NCBI RefSeq assembly: GCF_030547245.1
Contig: NZ_JAUOQT010000003.1
Span: 496,001 to 560,000, forward strand
Direction of reading: 5' to 3'
DNA from: Oceanihabitans sp. 2_MG-2023
GTDB taxonomy: Bacteria; Bacteroidota; Bacteroidia; Flavobacteriales; Flavobacteriaceae
Length of the DNA stretch: 64,000 nt
Part shown: positions 36,414 to 45,266 of the stretch, piece by piece
Numbering within the stretch: position 1 is the stretch's first letter
How the letters are laid out: every line of letters starts with the position of its first letter
Notes under the pieces: model-generated
Databases searched by the model: none
Told to the model about the DNA's origin: nothing
The model's input: the letters and a program-made list of their open reading frames with translations, nothing else
Translations under genes and position numbers: made by a program

Positions 36414-36451
36414 AGTATAATATAAATTGTTTTGTAAAATTAATTAAAACA

Positions 36452-36494
36452 TGACAAATATCATATTATAATTGCACTTGTTTTGTGACTTTTG
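36452..36494 (+). promoter_or_regulatory. Fnr-type site and promoter of ccoI (site 1)
   Basis: TGACAAATATCA (36452-36463) is followed by TATTAT and, starting 29.5 bp from the site centre, GACTTTTG (36487-36494), one base off TAnnTTTG. The ccoI ATG is 25 bp further. The divergent Fnr-family gene starts 38 bp to the left, but I see no -7 box for that direction. Confidence 0.7.
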
Positions 36495-36519
36495 TTACAG
36501 GTATAAAAGAGCAAATATT

Positions 36520-38898
36520 ATGGACAAATCCACTTGTTTTCATTGTGGTGATGATTGTGATTCTACAATTATAAAATTCGACGAAAAGTCTTTTTGTTGT
36601 ACTGGTTGTAAAACGGTTTATGAAATTTTTTCAGAAAACGATTTAACCTGTTATTATGATATGCAAGCTTCCCCTGGAGCAATACCGAAAGAGATTCAAG
36701 GTAAATACGATTTTCTTTCTAAAGAAAACATCATAGAAAAACTAACCGAATTTAACGATGGCACCACACAAATTGCTACACTCTACATACCGCATATTCA
36801 CTGTAGTTCTTGTATTTGGATTCTAGAAAACGGGAACAAATTAAACCCTGGAATAACAGCTTCTCAAGTTAATTTTGGTAAGAAAACGGTTCGTGTTACT
36901 TACCATACCGAAAAAACATCGCTTAAAGAAGTGGTATTACTTTTAAGTAGTATTGGTTATGAACCTTATATTTCTTTAGACGATTTTAAAACAGGCAAAG
37001 AACACATAAACAGAACCCTTATGTATAAATTAGGTATTGCTGGTTTTGCATTTGGAAATGTTATGTTCCTCTCGTTTCCTGAGTATTTTGAAGTTGGTGA
37101 ATTCTGGTTAGAAAAATACAAACATTTATTTCGTTGGTTAATGTTTGCCTTTTCACTTCCTGTAGTATTTTATGCTGCACAAGATTATTTTATTTCTGCT
37201 TATAAAGGGCTACGAGCAAAGATTTTAAATATAGATGTTCCTATTGCCCTTGGTATTGCTGTACTTTTTATTCGAAGTACAATGGAAATCATCTTCGATT
37301 TAGGCTCTGGATTTTTCGATAGTTTAACCGGTTTAGTTTTCTTTTTATTACTAGGAAAATTCTTTCAACAAAAAACCTATTCCTTCCTATCGTTTGAGCG
37401 CGATTACAAATCGTATTTCCCAATTGCGGTAACTAAAATTTCTTCGGAAAAAGAGGAAACTCCAATTCAGGTGTACGAAATTAAAAAAGGAGATAGACTA
37501 CTTATTAGAAACGAAGAATTAATTCCTGTTGATGGAATACTTATTAACGGAAAAGCCAGAATTGATTATAGTTTTGTTACTGGAGAATCGGAAGCAGTAA
37601 GTAAAAAATCTGGAGACAAATTATTTGCTGGTGGAAAACAAACTGCTGGAGTTCTAGAAATGGAAGCTCTAAAATCGGTAGAGCAAAGTTACCTCACACA
37701 ATTATGGAGTAACGATGTATTTAGTAAAAATAAAGAAGACGGTTTTACGACCTTAACCAATAGTATAAGCAAACGTTTTACCATTGCAGTTTTGAGTATA
37801 TCAATATTAGCAACACTATTTTGGTTATTTAAAGATGCTAGTAAAGCCATGAATGTATTTACAGCAGTACTTATAATTGCTTGTCCTTGTGCCATTGCCC
37901 TCTCTGCTCCTTTTACCTTCGGAAATTTGCTTCGCATCTTTGGAAAGCAAAAATTTTATGTAAAGAATGCTTCGGTTATCGAACAATTAGCAGCTATTAA
38001 TACGATCATTTTTGACAAAACGGGAACTATCACTTCTAATAAAAAAAGTACGGCAACCTATGAAGGTGAAACGCTTTCTACTTCCGAAGAAACTCTACTA
38101 AAAAATACGCTTCGTGGTTCTAACCATCCGTTAAGTAGGACACTTTATGATATTTTAGACGAAAACAATATCATTACATTAAATCATTTTGAAGAGCATT
38201 TAGGAAAAGGTATTGAAGCTTCTCATAACAACGAAAACATAAAAATTGGTTCTGCTAGCTTTGTGGGTTCTTCAGAAGCTTCGGTTTTAAATACTGCGGT
38301 ACATATTAGTACAAATAATATATATAGAGGAAAATATACTTTTTATAATAGCTATAGAAAAGGGTTGTCTAAACTATTCAATAAACTAAAAAAACAATAT
38401 GATTTAGTAATTCTTTCTGGAGATAATGAAGGAGAATTAGAAAATCTAAAAAAAATACTTCCAAGTAAAACGAAATTAATTTTCAATCAAAAACCAGATG
38501 ATAAGCTAGAATACATAAAATACCACCAAACCGAAGGCGCCAAAGTACTTATGATAGGAGACGGTTTAAATGATGCTGGTGCCTTAGCACAAAGCAATGT
38601 TGGTATTGCACTTTCTGAAAATGTAAATGTCTTCTCTCCTGCATGTGATGCCATTTTAGATGCTTCAAAATTTAATCAGTTAAACAAATATATTAAAGCC
38701 TCTAAAAGTGCTATAAAAATTATTAAATGGAGTTTTGTATTGTCATTTATATATAACATTATCGGTCTCTATTTTGCGGTAACCGGACAATTAGCCCCAG
38801 TTGTAGCAGCAATTCTAATGCCTTTAAGTTCTATTAGTATTGTAGTATTTACAACTATTGCAACCAATATTTTAGGTAAAAAACTGGCAAGAAATTAG
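36520..38898 (+). CDS. ccoI: Copper-translocating P-type ATPase for cbb3 oxidase assembly
   Basis: 792 residues from the ATG at 36520; an in-frame TTG at 36472 is too early relative to the promoter. The N-terminus has a cysteine-rich metal site (CFHCGDDC, then CCTGC), a heavy-metal-associated domain with HCSSCIW, and eight membrane spans. Transport motifs are IIACPCAIALSAPF (the CPC ion site), FDKTGTITS (phosphorylated Asp) and GDGLNDAGAL. CcoI exports copper to cbb3 oxidase maturation at the periplasmic side. It is immediately upstream of ccoS and the oxidase genes. Confidence 0.94.
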   Translation: MDKSTCFHCGDDCDSTIIKFDEKSFCCTGCKTVYEIFSENDLTCYYDMQASPGAIPKEIQGKYDFLSKENIIEKLTEFNDGTTQIATLYIPHIHCSSCIWILENGNKLNPGITASQVNFGKKTVRVTYHTEKTSLKEVVLLLSSIGYEPYISLDDFKTGKEHINRTLMYKLGIAGFAFGNVMFLSFPEYFEVGEFWLEKYKHLFRWLMFAFSLPVVFYAAQDYFISAYKGLRAKILNIDVPIALGIAVLFIRSTMEIIFDLGSGFFDSLTGLVFFLLLGKFFQQKTYSFLSFERDYKSYFPIAVTKISSEKEETPIQVYEIKKGDRLLIRNEELIPVDGILINGKARIDYSFVTGESEAVSKKSGDKLFAGGKQTAGVLEMEALKSVEQSYLTQLWSNDVFSKNKEDGFTTLTNSISKRFTIAVLSISILATLFWLFKDASKAMNVFTAVLIIACPCAIALSAPFTFGNLLRIFGKQKFYVKNASVIEQLAAINTIIFDKTGTITSNKKSTATYEGETLSTSEETLLKNTLRGSNHPLSRTLYDILDENNIITLNHFEEHLGKGIEASHNNENIKIGSASFVGSSEASVLNTAVHISTNNIYRGKYTFYNSYRKGLSKLFNKLKKQYDLVILSGDNEGELENLKKILPSKTKLIFNQKPDDKLEYIKYHQTEGAKVLMIGDGLNDAGALAQSNVGIALSENVNVFSPACDAILDASKFNQLNKYIKASKSAIKIIKWSFVLSFIYNIIGLYFAVTGQLAPVVAAILMPLSSISIVVFTTIATNILGKKLARN

Positions 38899-38920
38899 AA
38901 TGATTAAAAATAACCAAACA

Positions 38921-38963
38921 TGATAAAAATCATGTTTTAAGAATGCTATCCAATGTAATTTTG
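38921..38963 (+). promoter_or_regulatory. Fnr-type site and promoter of the ccoS-NO-Q-P operon (site 2)
   Basis: TGATAAAAATCA (38921-38932), part of a longer inverted repeat AACATGAT...ATCATGTT, is followed by TAATTTTG (38956-38963), an exact TAnnTTTG. The box begins 29.5 bp from the site centre and 28 bp before the ccoS ATG. Confidence 0.8.
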
Positions 38964-38983
38964 AACCATAACTTCTAATAGGT

Positions 38984-39172
38984 ATGAGTGTTATATATAT
39001 ATTATTAACTATCAGTATTTTAGTTGCAATTGTTTTTTTTGCAGCTTTTATATATGCATTAAAAAAAGGACAATTTGATGATAACTATACACCATCTGTT
39101 AGAATGCTTTTTGAAGACGAACTGGTAAAAGATCAAACTAAATCAACTATAAAAACTAAAAAGACGAATTAA
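38984..39172 (+). CDS. ccoS: cbb3-type cytochrome oxidase assembly protein CcoS
   Basis: 62 residues: one membrane span (about 4-26, VIYILLTISILVAIVFFAAFIYALKKGQ with GQFDD after it), then a short acidic tail with charged end. This is the invariant CcoS shape. The protein is needed for correct cofactor insertion into the oxidase. It ends 5 bp before ccoNO. Its own Fnr-type promoter directly precedes it. Confidence 0.92.
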   Translation: MSVIYILLTISILVAIVFFAAFIYALKKGQFDDNYTPSVRMLFEDELVKDQTKSTIKTKKTN

Positions 39173-39177
39173 TTATT

Positions 39178-41355
39178 ATGGAAGTACAACAATTTTATTA
39201 CGATAACAAAATCGTTAAAAATTTCCTTTACGCAACCATACTCTGGGGAGTAGTAGGTATGTCAGTAGGTTTACTGCTTGCGTTCATGTTTTTATTCCCA
39301 AACTTAACCGACGGAATATCCTGGTTAAGCTTTGGCCGTTTAAGACCATTACACACCAATGCGGTAATCTTTGCCTTTGTTGGTAATGCTATTTTTGCTG
39401 GTGTTTATTACTCAACACAACGGTTACTTAAAGCAAGAATGTATAGTGACTTATTAAGCAAAATAAACTTTTGGGGTTGGCAACTTATTATAGTAGGTGC
39501 TGCTATTACATTACCTTTAGGTTATACATCAACAAAAGAGTATGCCGAATTAGAATGGCCGTTTGATATTGCCATTGCTGTTATTTGGGTCGCTTTTGGT
39601 ATTAACCTTATTGGTACTATGCTTAAACGAAGACAACGTCATTTGTATGTAGCTATTTGGTTTTATATAGCAACTTTTGTTACAGTTGCTGTACTTCATA
39701 TATTTAATAGTTTAGAACTACCAGTAAGTGCAATGAAAAGTTATTCTGTATACGCAGGCGTTCAAGATGCTTTAGTACAATGGTGGTATGGACATAATGC
39801 AGTTGCTTTCTTTTTAACGACACCATTTTTAGGATTGATGTACTATTTTGTACCTAAAGCTGCAAATAGACCTGTATACTCTTATAGATTATCAATTGTT
39901 CACTTTTGGTCCTTAATATTTATATATATTTGGGCTGGACCACACCATTTATTATATACCGCTTTACCAGAATGGGCGCAAAGTCTAGGTACTGCATTTT
40001 CAATTATGTTATTAATGCCTTCTTGGGGAGGAATGATAAACGGACTATTAACACTTCGTGGCGCTTGGGATAAAGTAAGAACAGATCCTGTTTTAAAATT
40101 TATGGTTGTAGCAATTACTGGTTATGGTATGGCTACTTTTGAAGGTCCAATGCTTTCTCTTAAGAATGTAAATGCTATTGGTCACTTTACCGATTGGATT
40201 ATTGCACACGTTCACGTTGGTGCTTTAGCATGGAATGGTTTCTTAACCTTTGGTATGATTTATTACCTAGTTCCTAAATTATTTAAAACAAAGTTATTCT
40301 CTACAGGCTTAGCTAATCTACATTTCTGGGTTGGTACATTAGGTATTATAATGTACACTTTACCAATGTATGTTGCTGGGTTTACGCAAGCTAGTATGTG
40401 GAAACAATTTAATCCTGATGGAACTTTAGTTTATGGTAACTTCTTAGAAACAGTTACCGAAATTATGCCTATGTACTGGATGCGTGCTATTGGAGGAACG
40501 CTATATATAACAGGAATGTTAATTCTTGTTTATAATGTAGTTGTTACCATAAAAAGCGGTAGTAAAGTAGAAGATGAATTAGCAGAAGCTCCTGCATTAC
40601 AACATGTGTCTAAAAAACGTACTTCTGGAGAAGGATGGCACACTTGGTTAGAACGTAAACCAATTAAATTAACTATTGGAGCAACAATTGCTATTTTAAT
40701 TGGTGGTATTGTACAAATAGTTCCTACCATAATGGTTAAATCAAATATACCAACTATTGCTAGTGTAAAACCATATACTCCTCTAGAATTAGAAGGTCGA
40801 GATATATACATTCGTGAAGGTTGTGTTGGTTGTCACTCACAAATGGTAAGACCTTTTAGAAGTGAGGTAGAACGTTATGGTGAATACTCTAAAGCTGGAG
40901 AATTTGTTTACGATCATCCATTCCTTTGGGGAAGTAAACGAACTGGACCTGATTTACATCGTATTGGTGGAAAATACTCAGATAACTGGCATTTAAATCA
41001 TATGTATGACCCACAAAGTACTTCTTCTGGTTCTATCATGCCATCTTATAAATGGATTGTTAAAAATGAATTAGACAAATCGATGACCGAAGCTAAAATG
41101 GAAGTCATGGTTAAATTAGGGGTTCCTTACACAGATGAAGAAATAGCAAATGCACAACAAGCAATGCTAGATCAAGGTACCAAAATTGAAAAAAACCTAT
41201 ATGCAGATCCAGATTTTGCAGAAACCTATGAAGCAGATAAAACTGCTGGAGGTCCAGAATTTATTGAAATGCGCAATCGTGAAATAGTAGCACTTATTGC
41301 TTACTTACAACGTTTAGGTACAGATATAAAAGTAAAAGATTTAGAAACCAATTAA
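39178..41355 (+). CDS. ccoNO: cbb3 oxidase subunits I and II fused (CcoN-CcoO)
   Basis: 725 residues. The first 480 form the heme-copper oxidase core: HTNAVIFAFVGNAIFAGVYY, WWYGHNAVAFFLTTPFLGLMYYFVPK (copper-B histidine region), WAGPHHLLYTALPEWAQSLG and HVHVGALAWNGFL (heme b/b3 ligands). A linker follows, then a membrane anchor near 495-520 and the mono-heme CcoO domain with C549-VGCH. The CcoN-CcoO fusion is known in Bacteroidota. It is the high-affinity proton-pumping terminal oxidase, in the inner membrane. Confidence 0.95.
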   Translation: MEVQQFYYDNKIVKNFLYATILWGVVGMSVGLLLAFMFLFPNLTDGISWLSFGRLRPLHTNAVIFAFVGNAIFAGVYYSTQRLLKARMYSDLLSKINFWGWQLIIVGAAITLPLGYTSTKEYAELEWPFDIAIAVIWVAFGINLIGTMLKRRQRHLYVAIWFYIATFVTVAVLHIFNSLELPVSAMKSYSVYAGVQDALVQWWYGHNAVAFFLTTPFLGLMYYFVPKAANRPVYSYRLSIVHFWSLIFIYIWAGPHHLLYTALPEWAQSLGTAFSIMLLMPSWGGMINGLLTLRGAWDKVRTDPVLKFMVVAITGYGMATFEGPMLSLKNVNAIGHFTDWIIAHVHVGALAWNGFLTFGMIYYLVPKLFKTKLFSTGLANLHFWVGTLGIIMYTLPMYVAGFTQASMWKQFNPDGTLVYGNFLETVTEIMPMYWMRAIGGTLYITGMLILVYNVVVTIKSGSKVEDELAEAPALQHVSKKRTSGEGWHTWLERKPIKLTIGATIAILIGGIVQIVPTIMVKSNIPTIASVKPYTPLELEGRDIYIREGCVGCHSQMVRPFRSEVERYGEYSKAGEFVYDHPFLWGSKRTGPDLHRIGGKYSDNWHLNHMYDPQSTSSGSIMPSYKWIVKNELDKSMTEAKMEVMVKLGVPYTDEEIANAQQAMLDQGTKIEKNLYADPDFAETYEADKTAGGPEFIEMRNREIVALIAYLQRLGTDIKVKDLETN

Positions 41356-41365
41356 AACTAGAATT

Positions 41366-41557
41366 ATGCTAAAATTTGTAAAAAATTATATGGATAGTAT
41401 TTCTGGAATTGAAGTATATCCAATTATATCCTTATTAATTTTCTTTGGCTTTTTTGTAGTTCTTTTTTTATGGGTTTACACAGCAAAAAAAGAATATATA
41501 CAAACAGTAAGTAACATTCCATTAGAAAACGAAAACCAAAACCAAACAGAAAAATGA
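41366..41557 (+). CDS. ccoQ: cbb3 oxidase subunit CcoQ
   Basis: 63 residues with a single membrane span (about 19-40, VYPIISLLIFFGFFVVLFLWVY) and a basic then polar Asn/Gln-rich tail. It is a small stabilising subunit. Its stop overlaps the ccoP ATG (ATGA), so translation is coupled. The position 10 bp after ccoNO confirms the call. Confidence 0.88.
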   Translation: MLKFVKNYMDSISGIEVYPIISLLIFFGFFVVLFLWVYTAKKEYIQTVSNIPLENENQNQTEK

Positions 41558-42441
41558 AAAATTTTATACCATCTTGGGTAAGAGTACCTGTTATATTCTT
41601 TATCATATTCGGTCTAGTAGAGTATTTTGTAGACTCTGGTAGTAAACCTGCATTTATTGAACAACCTATAATTATGCTATTCTTATTATTAGTATTAGTT
41701 ATACTTATTGCTACAGAAGCTATTGTAGGTTCTATGGATAATATACTTTATCAAAGTTTAGATGAAGAAGGAAAAGCAAGGTATGCCGCTTCTAAAGAAG
41801 TTAAAACACCTAAATCTATTAAATGGTTGCAAGAAACTTACACCAAGTTACTAGGAGCAAAACCAATACAAGAAGAACACGAAATAATTTTAGACCATAA
41901 TTATGATGGTATTAAAGAACTAGATAATAACTTACCACCATGGTGGGTATATAGTTTCTATATTTCTATAGTTTTCGGCGTTGTTTATTTACTTAAATTC
42001 CATGTCTTTAATGGTGAAAATCAATATCAAGAATTAGAAATGGAATATGCACAAGCTAAAATAGATATTGAAGAGTACAAAAAAACAGCCAAAGACTTAG
42101 TTGATTTTAATACGGTAGAAATCTTAACCGATGCTGCTGATTTAGGAAATGGAAAGAAAATTTTTGAAACCAACTGTGTTGCTTGTCATAAAGCAGATGG
42201 TGGTGGTGGAATTGGTCCTAACCTAACAGATAAGCACTGGATTTTAGGTGGTGGAATTAAAAATGTTTTTAAAACAATTACAGAAGGTGGTCGAGATGGT
42301 AAAGGAATGATAGCTTGGAAACAAAGTTTAAAACCATCAGAAATTAATCAAGTAGCTAGTTACGTATTACAATTTCAAGGTACAACTCCTGCAGAACCAA
42401 AAGCAGCAGAAGGTGACATTTGGGAAGAAACTCAAGAATAA
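41554..42441 (+). CDS. ccoP: cbb3 oxidase subunit CcoP, mono-heme form
   Basis: 295 residues. An N-terminal membrane span pair (about 8-30 and 40-62) and a third near 130-150 (PPWWVYSFYISIVFGVVYL) precede one cytochrome c domain with C208-VACH and GGGIGPNLTDKHWILGGG, with Met in GKGMIAW as a possible sixth ligand. Canonical CcoP carries two hemes; I find only one CxxCH. It delivers electrons to the oxidase core. The acidic end (AEGDIWEETQE) is typical of Bacteroidota forms. Confidence 0.93.
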   Translation: MKNFIPSWVRVPVIFFIIFGLVEYFVDSGSKPAFIEQPIIMLFLLLVLVILIATEAIVGSMDNILYQSLDEEGKARYAASKEVKTPKSIKWLQETYTKLLGAKPIQEEHEIILDHNYDGIKELDNNLPPWWVYSFYISIVFGVVYLLKFHVFNGENQYQELEMEYAQAKIDIEEYKKTAKDLVDFNTVEILTDAADLGNGKKIFETNCVACHKADGGGGIGPNLTDKHWILGGGIKNVFKTITEGGRDGKGMIAWKQSLKPSEINQVASYVLQFQGTTPAEPKAAEGDIWEETQE

Positions 42442-42461
42442 GAACCTAAAGAACAAACATT

Positions 42462-43886
42462 TTGGAAACTCCAGAAAACGAAACATTTAGAGACAGTATT
42501 GGAACGATAAATGAAGAAGGCAAACGCGCTTGGGTATACCCAAAAAAACCAAGCGGGAAATTTTATGAAAAGCGTAAAATAGTAAGTTATATCTTATTAG
42601 CTTTTCTTATTGCTGCACCATTCATTAAAATTAATGGGAACCAGTTCTTAATGTTTAATATTTTAGAACGTCGTTTTAATATTTTTGGATTTCCTTTTTG
42701 GCCACAAGATTTTCATCTATTTGTAATCTCGATGATTATAGGGGTTATTTTTATAGCACTATTTACCGTGGGATTCGGACGTATTTTTTGCGGATGGATT
42801 TGTCCGCAAACCATTTTTTTAGAAATGGTTTTTCGTAGAGTTGAATACTGGATTGATGGAGACAGAAATAAACAACGCAAACTAGACAATCAAAAATGGG
42901 ATGCAGAAAAAATAAAAAAACGCCTGTTAAAATGGTTTATATTTTTAGTCATTTCATTTATTATTGCGAATGTTTTTTTAGCTTATTTAATAGGTAGTGA
43001 TAAACTATTACAGTATATAACAGATGGCCCTTCTAATCATTTAGGAACCCTTTTCCCTCTATTAATATTTACTGCAGTTTTCTATTTTGTATTTGCTTGG
43101 TTTAGAGAACAGGTTTGTATTATTGCGTGTCCTTACGGAAGATTACAAGGTGTACTTTTAGATAATAAATCGATTATAGTTGCTTACGATCATGTAAGAG
43201 GTGAAGGAGAAAATGGACGTAAAAAATTCAGAAAAAACGAAGATCGACAAGAACTTGGTCATGGAGATTGTATTGATTGTTTACAATGTGTACATGTATG
43301 TCCTACAGGAATAGATATTCGAAATGGTACACAATTAGAATGTGTAAACTGTACAGCTTGTATCGATGAATGCGATCATATAATGGAAAGTATTAACCTT
43401 CCTAAAGGCTTAATTAGATATGCTAGTGAAGATGAAATAGAAAAAGGTGAAAAGTTCAAACTTTCTGCTAGAATGAAAGGATATATTGCTGTATTAATTA
43501 TTCTTATGGGTGTACTTAGTGGTATGTTATTATTAAGAAACGATGTTGAAGCTAGAATATTAAGACTTCCAGGACAGCTGTATGAGCACAAAGGAGAAAC
43601 CGTTATTAGCAACGTTTTTACTTATAAATTAGTTAATAAAACAACTCAAGAAATAGAGAACGTAAACTTTAAACTTAGAAAGTATAAAGGAACAATAAAA
43701 CTGGTATCCACATCAGACAATTTTATAGTTCCCGCACAAGGATTAGCAGAAGGCACACTGTTTATTGAAATAGATAAAAGTCAACTAAAAGGAGACAAAA
43801 ACAAACTCATGATTGACGTGTATAGTGGAGACAAATTGATTGAAAATACAAGTGTGAACTTTTTAGGACCAAGAAGTTATAATTAA
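42462..43886 (+). CDS. ccoG: cbb3 oxidase accessory protein CcoG (FixG/RdxA)
   Basis: 474 residues. Start codon TTG at 42462 (METPENETFRDSIGT); no ATG is in frame nearby. Membrane spans lie near 40-60, 85-110, 160-180, 195-215 and 340-360. Two ferredoxin-type [4Fe-4S] clusters are marked by CIDCLQCVHVCPTGIDI and CVNCTACIDECDHIM. GFGRIFCGWICPQTIF and ACPYGRLQGVL are also conserved. The C-terminal 100 residues are an Ig-like periplasmic domain. CcoG reduces copper for insertion into the oxidase. Confidence 0.93.
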   Translation: METPENETFRDSIGTINEEGKRAWVYPKKPSGKFYEKRKIVSYILLAFLIAAPFIKINGNQFLMFNILERRFNIFGFPFWPQDFHLFVISMIIGVIFIALFTVGFGRIFCGWICPQTIFLEMVFRRVEYWIDGDRNKQRKLDNQKWDAEKIKKRLLKWFIFLVISFIIANVFLAYLIGSDKLLQYITDGPSNHLGTLFPLLIFTAVFYFVFAWFREQVCIIACPYGRLQGVLLDNKSIIVAYDHVRGEGENGRKKFRKNEDRQELGHGDCIDCLQCVHVCPTGIDIRNGTQLECVNCTACIDECDHIMESINLPKGLIRYASEDEIEKGEKFKLSARMKGYIAVLIILMGVLSGMLLLRNDVEARILRLPGQLYEHKGETVISNVFTYKLVNKTTQEIENVNFKLRKYKGTIKLVSTSDNFIVPAQGLAEGTLFIEIDKSQLKGDKNKLMIDVYSGDKLIENTSVNFLGPRSYN

Positions 43887-43895
43887 AAAAAAATG

Positions 43896-44005
43896 TTTGT
43901 ATGCTAAAGCGCATTAAGGATTGAGCAATTTGTTTGAGCTCCTTGAAAAGAGCGAGTTGTGAAAGCCTGACCTGAAGTACAACGAAAGGTAATGCCCAAA
44001 AACAA
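43896..44005. other. Structured GC-richer element between ccoG and fixH
   Basis: This stretch has no gene on the plus strand. It is about 44% G+C by hand count, well above the flanks. A closing stem GCATTA (43911-43916)/TAATGC (43990-43995), an inner AAGGA/TCCTT pair (43916-43920, 43940-43944) and ACCT/AGGT (43970-43973, 43987-43990), plus TTTGT/ACAAA at the ends, suggest a multi-branched RNA or a dispersed repeat unit. I know flavobacterial genomes carry such intergenic families, but cannot name this one from sequence alone. Confidence 0.5.
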
Positions 44006-44059
44006 ATGAACTAAAATATGTTTAATTAAAAAACTCCTGTTTTGACAGGTAATACTACT

Positions 44060-44506
44060 ATGAAATTTAATTGGGGAACAGGAATAATTATAGCGTTTAT
44101 AGGATTTATAAGCTTTATCATGTACTTTATTATTACCATGATGACAGACAGTACATACGATCATGATCTGGTAACCGAAAATTACTATAAACAAGAATTA
44201 GAGTTTCAAAACGATATTAATAAGGAAACGAATGCTAAAAGTTTAACAAGCAATATTACTTGGAAAAAAACAGAAGAAGGCATACAAATTATATTTCCTG
44301 AAGATCTTTCGATTAATAGCATATCCGGGAAAGTGTTCCTATATAGACCATCTAATAAACAATTTGATTTTGAAACGCCTATTTCATTATCAAACCACAA
44401 TTTGCTCATACCTGACAAACGTTTGTTAGATGGTCGTTGGAACATTATAGTAGATTGGCAATATAACGGAAAAAACTATCTATACAAAAAAGAAATTGTC
44501 TATTAA
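44060..44506 (+). CDS. fixH: FixH/CcoH family protein
   Basis: 148 residues from the ATG at 44060; an in-frame TTG at 44042 would overlap the upstream element. One membrane span (about 8-30, IIIAFIGFISFIMYFIITMM) is followed by TDSTYDHDLVTENYYKQELEFQ, the typical FixH/CcoH juxtamembrane segment, and a periplasmic beta-domain ending ...RWNIIVDWQYNGKNY. It stabilises the oxidase during assembly. It abuts the next gene with no spacer. Confidence 0.85.
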   Translation: MKFNWGTGIIIAFIGFISFIMYFIITMMTDSTYDHDLVTENYYKQELEFQNDINKETNAKSLTSNITWKKTEEGIQIIFPEDLSINSISGKVFLYRPSNKQFDFETPISLSNHNLLIPDKRLLDGRWNIIVDWQYNGKNYLYKKEIVY

Positions 44507-45208
44507 ATGCTTTGGTCTGCACTCATATTTGGTCTATTAGGAAGTTTTCACTGCGTTGGTATGTGTGGTCCTATTGCTTTTATGTTACCAGTAGACAGAA
44601 GTAATTCTTTAAAAAAAGTAACACAAATATTTACCTATCATTTTGGCAGGCTATTAGCTTACGCAATAATTGGTTTGTTTTTTGGTTTGATAGGAAAAAG
44701 CCTTTACATCTTTGGAATTCAACAACAGCTATCTATTTTTTTAGGGATTATTATGATAGTTGTTGTTGTAATTCCGTCAAGAATTTTCAATAAATACAAT
44801 TTCTCAAAACCTATTTACAAATTAATATCTAAAGTTAAATCTTCGTTAGGCAAAGCGTTAAAAAAGAAAACTGCAGACACTTTTTTAACTATAGGTTTTC
44901 TTAATGGTTTTTTACCATGTGGTTTAGTTTATATGGCCGTTTTTGCTTCTTTAGCAATGCAAAATGCATGGCAAGGAAGTTTATACATGGTATTGTTTGG
45001 ATTGGGTACTATTCCATTAATGACTTCTGCTATTTATTTAGGTAAATTTTTAAATACCAAAATGAAGCAACGTATTCAAAAAGGGATTCCTATTTTTGTA
45101 GTCATTATAGGATTATTATTTATTCTTCGTGGTTTAGGTCTAGGTATTCCTTACCTCTCTCCTGCTCCAATTGTAGATATTGCGTCTAGTGCAATAGAAT
45201 GTCACTAA
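44507..45208 (+). CDS. DsbD/SafE-like membrane protein of the cbb3 operon
   Basis: 233 residues with six likely membrane spans. Two cysteine-bearing motifs, GSFHCVGMCGP (about residue 11) and GFLPCGLVY (about residue 141), are as in the DsbD_2 type cytochrome-c-biogenesis membrane domain, often annotated TauE/SafE sulfite exporter. In cco operons this family is linked to copper or thiol supply for the oxidase rather than sulfite export. It begins immediately after the fixH stop codon, so it is co-translated with the assembly genes. Confidence 0.85.
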   Translation: MLWSALIFGLLGSFHCVGMCGPIAFMLPVDRSNSLKKVTQIFTYHFGRLLAYAIIGLFFGLIGKSLYIFGIQQQLSIFLGIIMIVVVVIPSRIFNKYNFSKPIYKLISKVKSSLGKALKKKTADTFLTIGFLNGFLPCGLVYMAVFASLAMQNAWQGSLYMVLFGLGTIPLMTSAIYLGKFLNTKMKQRIQKGIPIFVVIIGLLFILRGLGLGIPYLSPAPIVDIASSAIECH

Positions 45209-45266
45209 ATAAGTGGTTTTTTATAAATAGTACACCTATTCATTAAAAAAACAAAAAAAGCCCTTA

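Noticed and set aside
36413-36452. Autoregulation of the Fnr-family gene by site 1
   Set aside because: No -7 box is found on the minus strand at the required distance; repression by occlusion remains possible but is not shown.
43904-44194. A 96-residue reverse-strand open frame over the ccoG-fixH gap
   Set aside because: It runs through the fixH coding region antisense, has no family signature and no promoter; the conserved-looking end (SGQAFTTRSFQGAQTNCS) is simply the structured element read backwards.
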